In this document: piece after piece, positions 12,701 through 27,700 of the stretch | Numbering within the stretch: the first letter of the stretch is position 1 | Layout of the letters: each line of letters starts with the position of its first letter | Assembly: GCF_003945595.2 (NCBI RefSeq) | Contig: NW_024104315.1 | Location: forward strand, 1,240,001 to 1,304,000 | DNA length: 64,000 nucleotides | From: Pipra filicauda | Taxonomy: Eukaryota; Chordata; Aves; Passeriformes; Pipridae | Direction of reading: 5' to 3' | Notes under the pieces: model-generated | The model's input: only the letters and a program-made list of their open reading frames with translations | What the model was told of the DNA's origin: nothing | Databases searched by the model: none | Translations under genes and position numbers: made by a program

Positions 12701-15700
12701 CCTCAGTAAAGCAAATCTGCAAGTTCCTTTAGGGTTTTACCTACTGTTACCACTGTACTTGTGTTGTGATTACTGTGTAGCTTGTCTTCAGCTCTTATTT
12801 CTTTTTTCCAGATATTGTGATTTATATTTGGTTAGTACAGTCAGTTTTACTCATCTGACACTGATGTTGGATTTATGAGGTATTTCTGCTCTTGGAGAGA
12901 GGGGGAAGGAGTGTGGCCTAGTCCTTTTATGTTGTCTGGAGCGATGTCAGGGCTGCTTTATACACAGAGAAAAAGTTGATTTTTAACGGCAGCAGTGAAG
13001 ATTTGACATTTTAGCAAATTTAGTTTGCCTGGAAAAGCTAGACATTAGCTTTACATTGGTGGATATACTCCCTGTTACCTTGTTCCTATATGGAATGTGA
13101 CCATAACCGAGGAGAACTTCAGGAAATGACAGCAGTGTTGTGGAGCTGATGAGGTGTTCCTTGGCAATTGCAAGGCAGTTCCCTTTGTCTTAAATTCATG
13201 TGATATGTGGTCCTATTTCATGCAATATGGCAAGGATAATTCTGAATATATAAGGCAGCAGGAACGTCCTCACTCTTTATATCATTCCCTGATAAATGTA
13301 GAGTTCATCAATAAACGAGACTGTATTTGAAGGACAGGGATCAATTCAGCTCACAGCATATTATCCTGGAGTTGTGACATGCTGATATGAAATAATATTA
13401 GATCATGGAAAAATAGATCCCAATTTATTGCTCAGTGTTTGCTATGACAAATCATTCAAGGAATAATGTCATGTCTGTTGCAAATGACTTATTTAGACTT
13501 GCAGATTTTTTGCTCGTGTCTCTTGTATTGCCACTTGGAGACCTGCAAGCTCCAGCAAGGCTGTGCTTCATGAATAACGTGGCATGGGAAGCATCTCAGA
13601 TGCCAGAAGTATTTTGATGCTTTTGATTACTTCCTTTCTGCAACTCTAGAATAGCAATGTGCTGTTTTTCAGGGAACTATAAATTGAATTAGTTTTACTT
13701 ACTCGGCTTTGGAGACGTTTCGTACCCTCAAAGCAAAGCTAAATGGATAGAACTGCAAAATATGATTTCTTTTCTAATGCCTGTCAGTGTTTTCATAGCA
13801 TCACATGAGGGAATGGTTTGGGTTGGAAGGGACCTCAAAGCCCACCCAGTTCCACCCCCTGCCATGGGCAGGGACACCTTCCACTAGCCCAGGTTACTCC
13901 AACCTGGCCTTGGACACTTCCAGGGATGGGGCAGCCACAGCTTCTCTGGGCAACCTGTGCCAGGGCCTCCCCACCCTCCCAGGGAAGGATTCCTTCCCAA
14001 TATCCAATCTGAACCTCCTTCCAGGAGGTGAAAAGCATCCTGGGTTTGCAGTTTTAATTCTTGCTTTTGTTGCAGGTTGTGGATAACACTCACCTGGGCA
14101 TGAGCAATCAATCATCACCCTGGCAGAGGTTTTGCACCAAAACACGTTCTAATGAGACAAGTACATTGAATATTGTAAAAGCAATGGCCTTAAAAATGGT
14201 TCCGTGGTGTTCTTCTGCTGTTTTCAATCTGCCAAGGAGAAATGGCATTTTTATTTAAAAATATATTTTGCAATAGTCCTGCTGGTGTCATCATCATCAT
14301 CTGCACAAATTTCAGCTGACAGTTTGAAGTCAAATGGCACCTGAGAGACACTTATATTTGTCCATATGAGAGAAAATAATACATGTTCACAGCTGGATTT
14401 TACAATGATTTCTATCTGTCAGGGCATTATTTTCACCACCAGTAGCAGACCAATGCTACAGAGACACTCCTTTATGCACTTTATCAAATGCAGTCTTCCT
14501 GAAGCACTTTTTCCTTTTGATAAACCTGTGTTCCAGGCTGAAGTAATCCAGGCTAACATTAATATATCTTATTTATGTACTTGTGAAACATCTTCAGTTA
14601 CTTTATAGAACAGTTTTTTAAGCTGATGTGGAGGTATATAACTGGCCTAAGAAGCTTTTAGCAAAAGATACCAGTTTCTTGCTCTGAATTCTTATAGAAC
14701 TCTTCAACTCCACGTCCCATTATGCAGATTAATAACACTGAACACGTGAATATATTTGTGTTTGTTTTATTTCTTAGATGTTTGGTATTCTGTCTGTTTT
14801 GTCTTAGTTTAAGAGATCGATCTAGATCATGGCCTGGTGGTGAGTAGGACATAAAGTTGAGTATCATGGATTATTGAGTGAGAGCAAAAAGTAGAGGAGG
14901 TTTTTGTGGGAATAATTCTGCATAAGTTTCACCAGCAAAATGTGTGTGGGCACTCCAGAACACCTTGGAACACTATGGAATGAGACCTTGAAAGACTGTG
15001 GGCTGTGCACTTTGAAGCTGTAGTCCTCTCATTAGCCCTCCTGCCTGAACCTGAATAAACTAAAAAAGGCAGAAAGATGAAATACGAGGGTTTTTTAGTG
15101 GGAAACTGCCTCTTGTTGGTGGGGTATTTGTTGGGAGAATGGGGAGATGGAAAGAAAAAGGAAAAGGTAGATTAGGAAGAACCAAATTGCAGGAAAAAGT
15201 TGAGGTTGAACCTTTTCACTTACCTTCTCCCAGGTATCTCAGTTATGCCTTGGGGGAAAAGAGGAGAAAACTGGAGAAAATAAATGGATTTGGCTCTCTG
15301 CCAAGTTAATTTTTATCCCTAAATTGTGACTGTTGGGTATTTCTCCTCCAGCTCTTTATTATCCTCTCTACTAAAATATTTGAGTTTCTCTTTGGGAACA
15401 GGATAATTGATTAGGAAGAGGCAGGAGGGAGGTGGCTGCAGTCGCAGCACAGTCACAGCTGATCACTGCACTCTGAACAAGAGAGCTGAAAGGCATTTTT
15501 GTTTTTCACAAGGGTTTACCAAGTACCTTCTCCTAAATGAGTGCAAGAGTTCCAAATGAAGTTTGTCACTAATTACTGCTTCCACCTATAAACGGTAGTA
15601 CATTCCTTTGAAAATTTACTCTTGGGTATTTCCATTAGTTTCCCTTAGTTTATGTCCCTAATATTTAACATTCAGAAGAAATCAAATTTATTCGAGTTGA

Positions 15701-18700
15701 GCAATAAACTAAACTATGGTCTTTTTACCCTCAAAATTACTATAGGCAGGAAGCAATTTAAAATACTTTCAACTGTTGAAAAAGCACAACAGAGTTGTTG
15801 GAAATGCTCTCAGCAATTAAATATAAAGTTCTAGGGAGGTGATTAAAAGAACAATTTGTCACTTGAAATGGATATGGCTGGTGGGTATGTATTTAAATAT
15901 TGCTTCCTAAAGCAGTTTCTTACTTTTCCCTGCACTTCCAGAGTGGGAACAGGCTGATCAGAGCCAGGACACTCTGAATGACACAGAGAGTCTGAAACAA
16001 TTAGTGCAGAAATGTGATAAAGAGGAGCTAATCCGTCCCCTTCCAGCACAGCTACAGGGGAAGGGAAATCGGGGTTTTTATTCAGCACTGGAACCCAAAG
16101 GCAGAGAAGCATTTTGTTAGACTTTCTCATTAGCATCTGCACTTCCTTGGGAGCGCCAAGGAACATTTAACCTGCCAGTTAAGGAGCAGTTTTATATTAA
16201 AAGGTCATGTTCAGTTTGAAACCCAGCCCTGGCTAATGGTCGAATCCCTCGTGTGGCAGGAGAACAGGCAGAGCTTTTCCAGGGAATGTGCCCTTCAGAA
16301 TTGTGCTTACCAGGAGGGGGGTTTTGTGGTATTAATAAAGAAGTACCACTGCCAGTCTCAAACATCTGTTTCCCAAGGATGAGCTTAGAAATGTTTAGGT
16401 TTTAATTACAGTGGTGAGCTTGGCTTTTGACGCTGCTTTGAAAGACTTAGAAAAGCTCTTATTAAATTATTAAATAGAGAGAATGACTTGCCTTCAATGG
16501 GCTGTTTTACATCCCTGTGGCAGCTGTGCAAAGGTGACAGATCAGTGTGTGTGCAGTTACTATTTGGCCAGTCCTGTGGTTGTGCTGTAGGTTGGGGGAC
16601 AGCAGAGAAAAACACAATTTCCTGTGTTTAAAGAACTGCATCTGTTTTTACATCACACCAGCTCATTTCCAAATCACAAAACGAGTGGACTCTCACCGTA
16701 TTCCATTTAAAAATGAAAATTAGGTTTTAGCCTGAAGTAGGAACCTTGCAACTTCAGCTGAAACATTTCAATATTCTCATTAAATGTGTAGATTGAAATT
16801 GCGAGATATTGCGTGTGTGTCACGCTGCTCTCATTGTTTTGGGCTGTTCCCTACACAGGAGTTGCATGCCTGATTACCTACACAGCAGGCTGAAAATTGA
16901 TCTTCTCTATTTTAGCTATAAAATAATTCACCTTTTGTGCCAAAACAATTAATGTTATACATTAGTTTCAAATCGGAGTGTTTCCATTATGCTCCGGAAT
17001 GAAATTAATTTCTCGGGATACGTTCTTCAGTTTTTGGGGCCAGCCTGAGATTCCCGTCGTGCAGTTTATATCTTGTATAAACAAAAATATCTTCAGCCAA
17101 AAGAAGAGTTACTCCAAAGAGCATGGGGGGAATTTCAGAAGTTGGGAAAACTTTGCAGTATTTGAAGCAGATACTCATTGTCCCACCTTACTCCTGGTGG
17201 CCACAATTCAAGCCATGTTGTAGAGGTTTTGTAACTGTCACTGCTTTTACATAGAAAGCATGAACAAAAATTAAATTAACAACCTACAGTTTACAGATAG
17301 TTTGTACTCTGAAGTGTGACTGCAGTTAAAGACTTCTTCGTTATTGGTGATAGAACTACTTGAATGCAAACAGTCCAGGACTCCCCTTGGAAATCCACGG
17401 TCTGAGGGTCGTTCTGATTTGCTTTTCTCAGCTGAACATACTTAGGACAGTTGGGCATTTATTGTGCTCCAGAATATACCCTAAACCCCTGAAATGATGT
17501 ACAGTTTATTTCAAATGAAATAAACACTGTGAAGTGTTTTTCCAATGCCAAAGCATTATCATTCCTGACAGTGGCAACCAAAGACATTTTAAAATCCAGT
17601 TCACACATGTGCTCGGGGATCCCATATTGGAGCACATAAACACCTTGTCTTATGCCTACAGTGCACAAGATTTTTATTTGGAGAGCAACATTTAAGGTTT
17701 GCTAAAAAAATAAGAGATGTTATTTATTTTATGGCAAAGATAAAGGATTACCAAGAGCAGCCTTGCAGCTGGTGTTGGTGGCTTGCCCAGGGAAGGATGG
17801 ACTACTCAGGGTCAACTCAGCGGAGTACAATAGCTGCAGGTGCCCAAAATAAGAAAGGAAAAGTAGTTAAGGAGAAGTTTGAAGGGAGTTTAATGCACTT
17901 TTACCTCATGCAGATTATTTTCCTACTTCTAAATAATTTGTTTGCACTTTCCTGGAGGTTCCTGTGCAGACACACAGAGCTGTAGCAGTGACAAATTGGC
18001 ATTTCTGTGGGTGAGTGCCCCCAAAACCCCACCTGAATTCTCAGAGTCTGTGCCCTGAGAGCTCCCTCCCTTCTGAGTGAAGCTCATCCACAGAACAAGA
18101 AGCTTTACTTCATTTTCTGCCATTTCATCACAGTTTGAGCTGAAACTGGGCCAAATGATGAGCTAATTGGTTTCTTCCTTAATTATGGAATCTGTCATTA
18201 TCCTCTCAAAATCAGTGTTACTTTTCCATTACTTTTAACTCTGAGGTAGATAATTCCAAATAGCTGCTTCTGTGTCTTTAATTGCAGTTTCTGTCATTGC
18301 TCAATTCTGTCTGATTAGTCTCTTCCAAACAGTTTTTCAGAAGCCACATCCCATTCCGTGGGTTGGGCAGAGCTCCAGTTGGGGCCAGAAAATACCAGGA
18401 TATTTCAGCTTCCCCCATGTATCTCAGAATATTGTAATATCAGAATTTGAGAACTGCATGAAATAATATTTGGGTATCAGTGATTGACATGAAATTTTGG
18501 GTTGGTATTTTTGTTTTGTTTTTGTTTTTTTTTTTAAAAACCTCTAAGTATTCTTCAATCAGCTTGATGCCCTCAAAAAATCAAGAATTTTCATTCCTTG
18601 TCAGGTTTATTTATGGAAACATCCACTTGACCAATTCAAATCAAGTCAGTTTTCTGAACCTTTGAAATCTGTTTCAGAAGAATATTGATCACATCATTTA

Positions 18701-21700
18701 CTTTTGGCTATTTTAGAAATCTCACTTAGGTCTGAATTATGGGGCTGGTGGATATACATTAAACAGGTGTAGAGGAGTGATGGTCTAGAACAAAAGGAGC
18801 AAGAGACACTCAGGATTTGTGCATTTAGTGAGTAAAATAAACTATGAATTGGCCCTTTCAGTCATAGGTCTATTTGCCTTTTTTTTCTTTCCCAAAAAAC
18901 TACTTCTTTGCAGACTTCCAGAATTCAGTTACAGTTTTGGATTTCCACAGCTACTGTTGTCTCTTCATTTCTGTTCACAAAAAATAAAATCCCCCTGGTT
19001 CCATAAATGGTTGCAGTCTCTCTTAGAGGAAATATATACTATAATTAAAAGCAATATTTTCAAAAGGATGTGCATGAACTTAAATCCTTGACTCTAGTTA
19101 AAAACTACTAAATGTATAGGGCTTATTTCCTTTAGCAACATTAATTTGGGTTTTTCAAGGCTCACAGAAATGACCATGGTAGATCTCAAGGGCCATGCTG
19201 ATTTAATTGTCGAGTTTTGTAAAAAAAAAAAAAATCAAGTTTAAAGCTGGCAGGTAATTTTATAAACATTTTTTAATTGAGCACTTCAGTGCACAAAAGG
19301 CCTAGAACAGTGTGAACATGCTGAGTGTGTTGTGGTTTGTAGATTGCACAGTAAATAATAATCAAATAATGCAAAATAAAGAGAAGCCGCCAAGCAAGAC
19401 GTAGTAAACAAATAAAAATTTGAGTAATAACTGTAATTTCCAATACCTTATCCATGTATGGGCCCCAAATAAGGAAAAAATGCATTGGAAAGCAAAGGCT
19501 CAGATCTCAGAGGAAGCCCAGGAGAGACATATTACTTCCATTTATAATAGAAAATCAACTGGAAACTTGTAATTGACAGGAAGGGAGTGAGTTTGGGTCC
19601 CTCGAGGTGCCCTCGGATCAGCAACAGGCAAATGGTGTAAACATAATAAATCACACACCAAGTTGGTTTCATACGATTTTTTTTTTTTTCCTGGAAAATA
19701 AGGATACAGTTTTGTAAGGTACAATAAATATAAAATGAGGTATTGGCTGGAAAGAAACACCCTGCTCCTTTTTTAAGAGAGTCGATGAAAATATATGTTG
19801 AATGGGAAATGAGGTTTCCAGGAGTGTTTATTCATAGGTTGCTGAAGGATCCAATTAAACTGGAATACACTTTGTGTGGCTTTCATAATCATAATGACTG
19901 ATTTCAATGGGTTTACTCTTGACTTAACCCAATATAATAGGAATGAAATGAAGCTGCTTATTTTCCTGCTGTATATCCAGAGCTGTCCATCCCCTTTGAC
20001 TGTTTTGAACAACATCTTTTTTCTTTTTCTCTTTTTTTTTTTCTTCAGCATAAAATAATATTTTGAGCAAGGAAACACAAATAGCTCAATAAATACCAGA
20101 ACCAGTGAAGCCTGGCATCACCCACTGCTGTGTCTTATGGGTGTCTGAGTTTGGGGTTTTTTTTCCTTACAGTTCCTGAATTGGTACCTAATTTGATGTG
20201 CAGCCTCTCCCTCAGCCTCATGATCACTCTCTCCATCCAGCTCTTCTGTAGAAACAGAATTATACTTTATTTTCTAGTCTTTCCTATTTAGAAAGACCAT
20301 ACAGTCCTTGCTGTCTAAGACATCCTAGTCCCCTTCAGGCTCCTCAGGTGTACTCTTTTATTTTTTTTCCTTTTTTTTCTAAATTAGCTTTAATTTTATT
20401 TTTTTCTGTTGGAAGTTGGCTGATGGAGGGAGCAGAACGAAACCACAGCCAGACCCATCCAGCTCCCACCTCCCTGCTGCCAGTGCTCACCCAGCCCTCT
20501 CAGTTCATCAGCAAACCATTGACACAGTGGGATTTGTGCTGCACTTTGGGAGGGAGAAGAGTTACACAGAATATTTTTGTCTGGATGTAGGAATATTCTT
20601 TGGCTTATGTCCAAGACCCTGGTGACAAATCTCAAAAGTCTTACTTGAAGTCAAGCTTGATCATAAGGTTTTGCTTCCCACTGCACAAACTCTCCTGTTG
20701 TTTCTTATTAGCTTCCCTTTCCCTAAATTATTTACACCTCTGGAGTGATGTAGGAAGGAATTTTAGTGAAAGCTGTTGTTTCACCTGCTGCAAGTGATGA
20801 TCTTCAAGGTCTTTGCCAACCTAAACAGTTCTGTGGTTCTGTGTCTGTTCTCAACAAGAAGTATTTCTAACTGTGACAGAAGTTTAACTCCTGAGAAGAG
20901 CTCTGAGACTGTTAATTGTTGGTACACACCACTCCTGCAAAATTATCGTAATGAAAGAAGTTTAAATATTGATAGAAGAAAATTAAATGCAATTATGATG
21001 AGCCATTTCATTTGATGCCTATTTTCTGCATTAACCAGTCCATAAATGTTTTAATCATTTCATTTATTCAGTGGTTTTTTTTTCATCTGCACAGCCTTAC
21101 CTTGTGTTAAATTGTCCTGTTGCACAATTGGCTTTAGAATCCTGGCTGTATGGATGGCAGGGTTCAGAAAATGTCAGCTCTCCATTTCATGACTTCATCC
21201 CAAATTTATGCACCTTCAAATTAAACCTGTGCAAAAAGGGATGATCTTCATTTTGTAGGGGCAGCACAAATGCTGTAGATACTTCAACATGAAGACAGGT
21301 CAGTCAAGCTCTAATTGTCCCTAATTAGCACTTCCAGGAGCTGTAATCTTTGTATAAACTTTCAGCTGGGTGGCACATGGGTGAAAAATTATTTCTTGCC
21401 TAGAACACCATTAAAAATTAATTTCCTTTGATACTGTAGGATGTGAATGAGACAAACACGTGGCCTTGCACAGGAAGGGGCTTTGCCAATTAAAATTGGA
21501 TGCACAGAGCTCAGAGTGTTCAGGAAAAAAACAAATTTAGGGGAGTTTTTGCCAGATCTCTCAGTTTGTTTCTTGAAATGTGCAGGTTTTTTATTTTCCA
21601 TTCAAATGATCCTAATGAATGGTAGCAAGGGCTACTTTGCCATATCATACAGAGATTTTTTTTAAAGGAGTGCTTATGGATTTTTGTGTGAAAAAATGAT

Positions 21701-24700
21701 TTTGCTCTGTGATGAGCCCTGCTGGGAATTTAGGCTTCTTTTGGCATTCCTTTCACGTGGATACTCCTGTCCTGTTTCTGCCTGCTAAGTATGGAGCTGA
21801 CTTGTTGGGTAGCTACTGAACAAATAATCTTTCATTTTAGCAAAGTTTGCTCTCGTTTTTGCTGTATGCTCCTCTTTCCTTGCATGTATTAAGTCTTTTA
21901 AAAAAATACATTAAAAAAAAAGAGAAAGATTTAAAAGAAAACCCTACCCTTGTGTAAAATGCTTGGAATTTCTATCACCTTCTGCTGGGGGAGATGAAGA
22001 TTCATTGAATAAAATGGGGTTTCTTTCTGGTTTCTGGTACTTTGGCAAATTTATATTTCTCAGTCATTGGCTCTCTGGTCCTCTTTGTTACATAATAAAG
22101 TATATATTATGTATATTATATATAATTATTATGTATATTATATATAATTATTATGTATATTATATATAATTATTATGTATATTATACATATTATATATAA
22201 TTATTATGTACATCATATACATTATTATATAATTATTATATATATTATATATTATGTATATATTATGTATATATATTATCTATATACATTACTATATATA
22301 TTACTATATATGTGTGTATAATATATATTATCTATTTTATTATATCATTTTATATATTTGATTATTATATATTACATTGTATTATATATTATATTGCTAT
22401 ATAATATATACACTCATATATATAATATATGTGTATATAATAAAATATTAGAAAATACAGTCATAAACTGATTTTTGAAGGAAAAAAAATGTGAAAAGCA
22501 TTCTCAAACATCTTTGCTTTTATTTCTTACCAACTAGAATTGTCCTTTGCTTGGATCTTCAATGAGTATCCCTCGTTTGTCCAAGAGGACAGCCGGCGGT
22601 TTGTGTCCCAGGAGACGGGGCACCTCTACATAGCCAAGGTGGAGCCGTCGGACGTGGGCAATTACACGTGTGTGGTGACCAGCTCCGTGACCAACAGCCA
22701 AGTGCTGGGCTCGCCCACGCCCCTGGTGCTGCGCACGGACGGTAGGGCTGCCCCTCCGGCCGGGAGTGGTGACACGTCTGGGTGTCGCTCAGTGGTTTTG
22801 TCTCTCACGTCTGTTGTCAGAATGCTGATGGATTGGTACACAGATATCTTCTGTTGCCTGTCCACAGAATGAACCAGGTTGGAAAGGACCTCCGAGATCA
22901 GCGAGTCCAGCCTGTGACCCAACCCCACCTTGTCACCCAGACCGTGGCACTGATGCCACATCCAGTCTGTCCTTAAAACACCTCCAGGGCAGTGACTCCA
23001 CCACCTCCCTGAGCAGCCCATTCCAAGATCACTCTCTCTGCAAAGAATTTCTTCCTGATGTCCAACCTAAACCTCCCCTGGTGCAGCTCAAGACTGTGCC
23101 CTCTTGTCCTACTGCTGGTTCTGGGAGTTGCAGAGAGTGATGAGGTCTCCCCTGAGCCTCCTCCTCTCCAGGCTGAGCCCCCCCAGCTCCCTCAGCCTCT
23201 CCTCACAGCACTTGTGCTCCAGACCCTTCCCCAGCCTGGTTGCCCTTCTCTGGACCTGCTCCAGCCCCTCCATGTCCTTCCTGAATTGAGGGACCTAGAA
23301 CTGGGCACAGCACTCGAGGTGTGGCCTCACAGTGCCAAGTACAGGGACAGAATCACTCCCTGCTCCTGCTGCCACACTATTCCTGCTCCTCTTCCTAAGT
23401 CTGACACTGATTTCCCTGGCAGGTCCCTTCATACGTGGAATGTGAGAGGAATAAACTTGGTTTTGAGTTTAATGTGATGTAACACTGAGGAAAGAAAAAA
23501 GGCTTAAAAAATTTAAAACTACCTTTCTCAATTGTCTCCTATAGGTGTGATGGGAGAATATGAACCCAAAATAGAAGTTCAGTTTCCTGAGACCCTTCCT
23601 GCAGCTAAAGGCTCAACTGTGAGGCTGGAATGCTTTGCACTAGGAAAGTAAGTTTTCAGCTTCACTCATACTGAAAGTTGAAGCACGTTAGGATTCACCT
23701 GCACAAGAGATGTGGAGGTCTGGCAGCTGTTTTGGTGGTGTTTTCCAAATATCTTATTTGGATCATCGCAGTTACTGCCTTGAAATAAGAGGGTTAAGAG
23801 TCGTGGAGTAATTTTTAATTTTGTTTAGAATTAAAATGTGTGTGTTGGCAGCACAGGAATTTACATTTCATTTCAAATTAACTTGAATAAGATCAATGTG
23901 GGTTTGCATATGACCTCTCACCTAGGTCTGCCTTCTCTGTGCAGAAGCAAATGGTGTTGAAGGCTGTGAGAATGTTGCCTGAATTTTCCTGTTAAATGTC
24001 CTTGATGCTTTCATAATATTGTTCTTCCTTTATAGCCAAGATAAAGTTTAAAATTCATTCCTCCTCTGAATGATACTTCACACACAACTGATATCTTTTC
24101 TTTTTCACAGATGATCTGAGAATGCATTTATGGTTCTGTAAATGTATTTACTTACCACTTTGTGGTTTGTTTGCAGACAGCTTTGTCAGGTGCTCATATC
24201 AGATTGATAACTCGATCACACACTATTGCTTTGATTCCCCGGCGAGGGAAAGGAAAGTTCCAAAATCAGAGAATAAATAAATGGCTGTTGGAGGATGGGA
24301 ATTTTAAAAGACTTGCATTGATTCTACCTCTGTGGAAGTCACTGGTAGATGTCACCCAGCTTTGGGGGAGGCCAGTGCTGATTTAAAGGCATTTTTACAG
24401 TTACTGGACATTCACTCAGATATTCATGAAAAATTTGGTCCCACAAATACAACGTATGGAACAGGTGAAATCAGGTGCCACAGTGTCTGACCATCTGTCC
24501 TGTGCAGTGTAGTTGCTGCTTTAACACAAGCCTTTAGTCACTTCTGAGTTTAGTTTAGTTTAAGTATCTCATTATGACAATCAGAGACTTTAAGCAAAGC
24601 TGTTTAAAATCCCATTACTCTCTCTTTAGCCCTGTGCCTCAGATTAACTGGAGAAGAACTGATGGTCTGCCCTTTCCAAGCAAAATAAAGCTGAGGAAAT

Positions 24701-27700
24701 CCAATGGCATGATTGAAATCCCTAATTTCCAGCAGGAGGATGCAGGACTATATGAATGTATAACTGAAAACTCAAGGGGAAAAAACATTGCAAGAGGACG
24801 CCTCACTTACTATGGTAGGAAACTTTTGTGCTCCCTCTCTCCCACTCTTCTTTAACCATGAAATATAAACTTCTCTGGGCTTTACAGCTTCTGCAGTACC
24901 ATCAGGCATTTGTGCTTAAAAATCCGTGGCATATTAAGTACTCACAGAAAATGAGAACTTCTGCACCAGTTCCTTGCATACGATTTCTAAGGAATGTCTT
25001 AAGGCTCAAAAGGGTTGCCCAGAGTGGTATAGAGGGTGCTTGTGCTTATTTTTCTGTGATGGAAAGACTTTTTTTTAAACATTTCTTGCTGGTCCATTGG
25101 TGAAACCTTCAATTTTCAGTCAGCTGGATTAATTTGGGGGATCATTGAGGCCTCACATTTATGGGAAATACAAATTTTATCTTGCTTTATGAAAAGATTA
25201 CTGATGGATATTCTCCATCCTGTGCTTTCAAAGCAGCCAATTTTATTTTAAAATGAGTAAATAAATGAGAGAATATAATCCAGTATCGGAAATGAAATAA
25301 TATGAGATTTAATAGCTGGAAAAAAGACAGAGTCTCTTGTGTATTTAAGGCTGTAGAGTGAAATGAGTATCAGCAAAGCACACTGGTGGTGCTGTAAAGA
25401 GAGAGTTGATTTACAACAAAGTGGTATTTGACAATTTTTGTTAAAGCCAGATCTCAGCAAATATAATTTTGTTTGGGTAAATGGCAGTTTAAACAGTGTT
25501 TCTGACTGTGCTTTGGAATGTTTTCCTCGTGTAGGAACATTTGAGCAAAGAGATGGGTTTTTTTTAGTTGTACAAAAGGCCCAGAGCTGCTCTGCAACTT
25601 GGAGCAAGTGTTGTTTGTTTACTGTTTCCATGTGGGGAGCTGCTGGTAACTGGAACACACCGGGCTGCAGTGGAGATTTTAGTCAGTGAAGATTTTAGTT
25701 CAAAGCATAACAGATTTTATAAAGAAGAAGGAAAAGAGATTCCTCCCCCTGCCGACTTCCAGATTAATAGTTACACTGAAGGAATGCCCCATTGCTGGAA
25801 ATGCCCAAGGTTAGGTTGGACAGGAGACCTGGAGCAACGTGAATTTTCCATATACTAGTTGTAATTAAACAACTTTTGTAGAAATCCTATGGATAACATG
25901 GAGCAAAAGATCCAAGCTGCTCCATCTGCCAGTGTCATGTCATTCCAAACTGGGCTCTGTGCATTTGATTTTATAGAGTGACCTTATTGCTGCCTGAAAC
26001 TTCCAGTCAGGTTGTGTTTTGTACATCAGTTTGTGTCGCCATTCCTATGCCAGTTTTAAATCAGGGCAGTTGTACAACACATCAGTGTAAACTAGATACA
26101 AAATAGAGGACATTTGTTCATTAGTCCTTGTAATTACAACAGTGGGCATTCCTGAGATATCTGACCTGCTTCCCACATTCTGTTCTGCTCATTAAAAGGA
26201 CACAGAGCCGAGATCAAGGGTGTTGCTAATCAATAAAAGCAACCAAGTCGCAGTTTCGTGACACATAAATCAGTGTGAACATTTTCACTGCAGATCTAGA
26301 ACAGGATCTGAACCCTGGAATAGAGTTCATATTCCAGTACAAATGTCTGCCCATGTTAGAGTCATCCCTAATATGGATGTTTATCTTAAAAAGAATAATG
26401 AGACCTGTGATGGCAGTAATGGCACTCCAACTGTTTCATTTCATTTGTTCTGCTTCATGAAACCCATTGTGCAGAATTAAATAGATTTAAGTAATCTTTC
26501 TTGTTTTGTTACTTGCTTTTGTTGTTACAGATAGAATGCCAGCAAGTCTGGATTCAGGATCATTTTAACTCTGTTTGATAATTTGAAGGATTTTAATGCT
26601 GTTCGTAGATTAATGATGTTCTATAAATAAAGACAATTTCTTCTGGTGGATTGCCACTGTGCCTGATACCAAAACACAAAAATCTGTCTGGTAGAGAAAT
26701 CTAACCACATCCCACTCAGTCTTCCAATAAAAGATCAACATTTAAGAGAGTTGTTCTAAAAGCAGATGAGGATTTGGGGGAAACTAATGCAATATACTGA
26801 AGACATAGAGGAAAAAATACCCATCTGCTAGAAAGTACCACTGTTGTCAAAAATGACACAAATCTGCTGCTGGTAGTGGATGGTGACTGCTGTTGGTTTG
26901 TAGAAGTTTAAGGTGTGTCTGCTAATCATATATAGAAAAATATAAGCATTACAAATGAACAAATGTCTTTTTATTTCAGTAGTGACAACATCTGTTCTCC
27001 TCTCAGCGGGTTTCTGGCTCACTCAAAAAAAGAGTGTAAGAGGAGTTGAGGTTAATGTTTTCCAAGTTGTCATAGTGAAATAGTGTGAAAAATAAGTCTT
27101 CGGGGGGGAAATATATTGACAAAAATTTCATGCCTGAAAAATAGAAGGTTTTCCTTTCTTTGCAGATTTTAAAGATTCTTTATAAATAATAAAGTTAATC
27201 CTAAACAAAAGCTTGAAACATTCGTTGCTCTGTTATGAAGCAAAACACTCCTGTTCTCCTGATTGGTTTTATGAGCTGAAACTGTGAAAATTTGAAATCT
27301 GAAAATCAGGTTTTTCAGTGCATAAATTGTTTGGTTAAAAACCCCACACACTTACGTTTTCTGTGCTGTCCTGCCTCTTTGTCCAATAATGAATTAGAGT
27401 CACAAAGCACCTGAATATAGACTCAACTTTAATCATCTCCATAGTCGTTTTCTCAAGAATGCTTATTTATAAGTTTGGTTTAGAAATTCTATGCACATCT
27501 GTAACTATCTTCCTGAAAAAATTAAATGGGTCTGGGTTTTTTTGAATATATTGTGGGTTTTAAATATAACTCTCAACCCCTAGTTGATATTGATAATTAA
27601 AATAGATACTCTAAAGCAGGTATTCTGGGTTCTTTCCTAACAATAATTACAGACTATTAATCTTCCTTTTTTTCTCATGAAGGACTTTATCAAGAGAAGC

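Larger units (their letters stand above)
9794..22537 (+). other. CNTN3 intron, 12.7 kb (splits Ig2)
   Basis: Donor gtaagg, acceptor accaactag. It contains CR1 fragments at 13793-14033 (minus) and 20770-20845 (plus), several poly-T tracts and the AT-rich tandem repeat at 22098-22445. The longest open frame (12366-12878, 170 codons) has no recognisable domain and looks like chance in AT-rich DNA. No RNA gene was recognised. Confidence 0.88.

Noticed and set aside
12366..12878. Open frame of 170 codons on the plus strand in the first large intron
   Set aside because: No recognisable domain or motif. Its composition is rich in Leu, Tyr, Phe and Cys as expected from T-rich intron sequence, and no splice or start context supports it.
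13805..14145. Cluster of overlapping reading frames on both strands
   Set aside because: They lie in, or run out of, a CR1 fragment and are not genes.
23058..23477. Open frame of 139 codons rich in Pro and Leu
   Set aside because: It runs through the antisense CR1 copy and reads repeat sequence.
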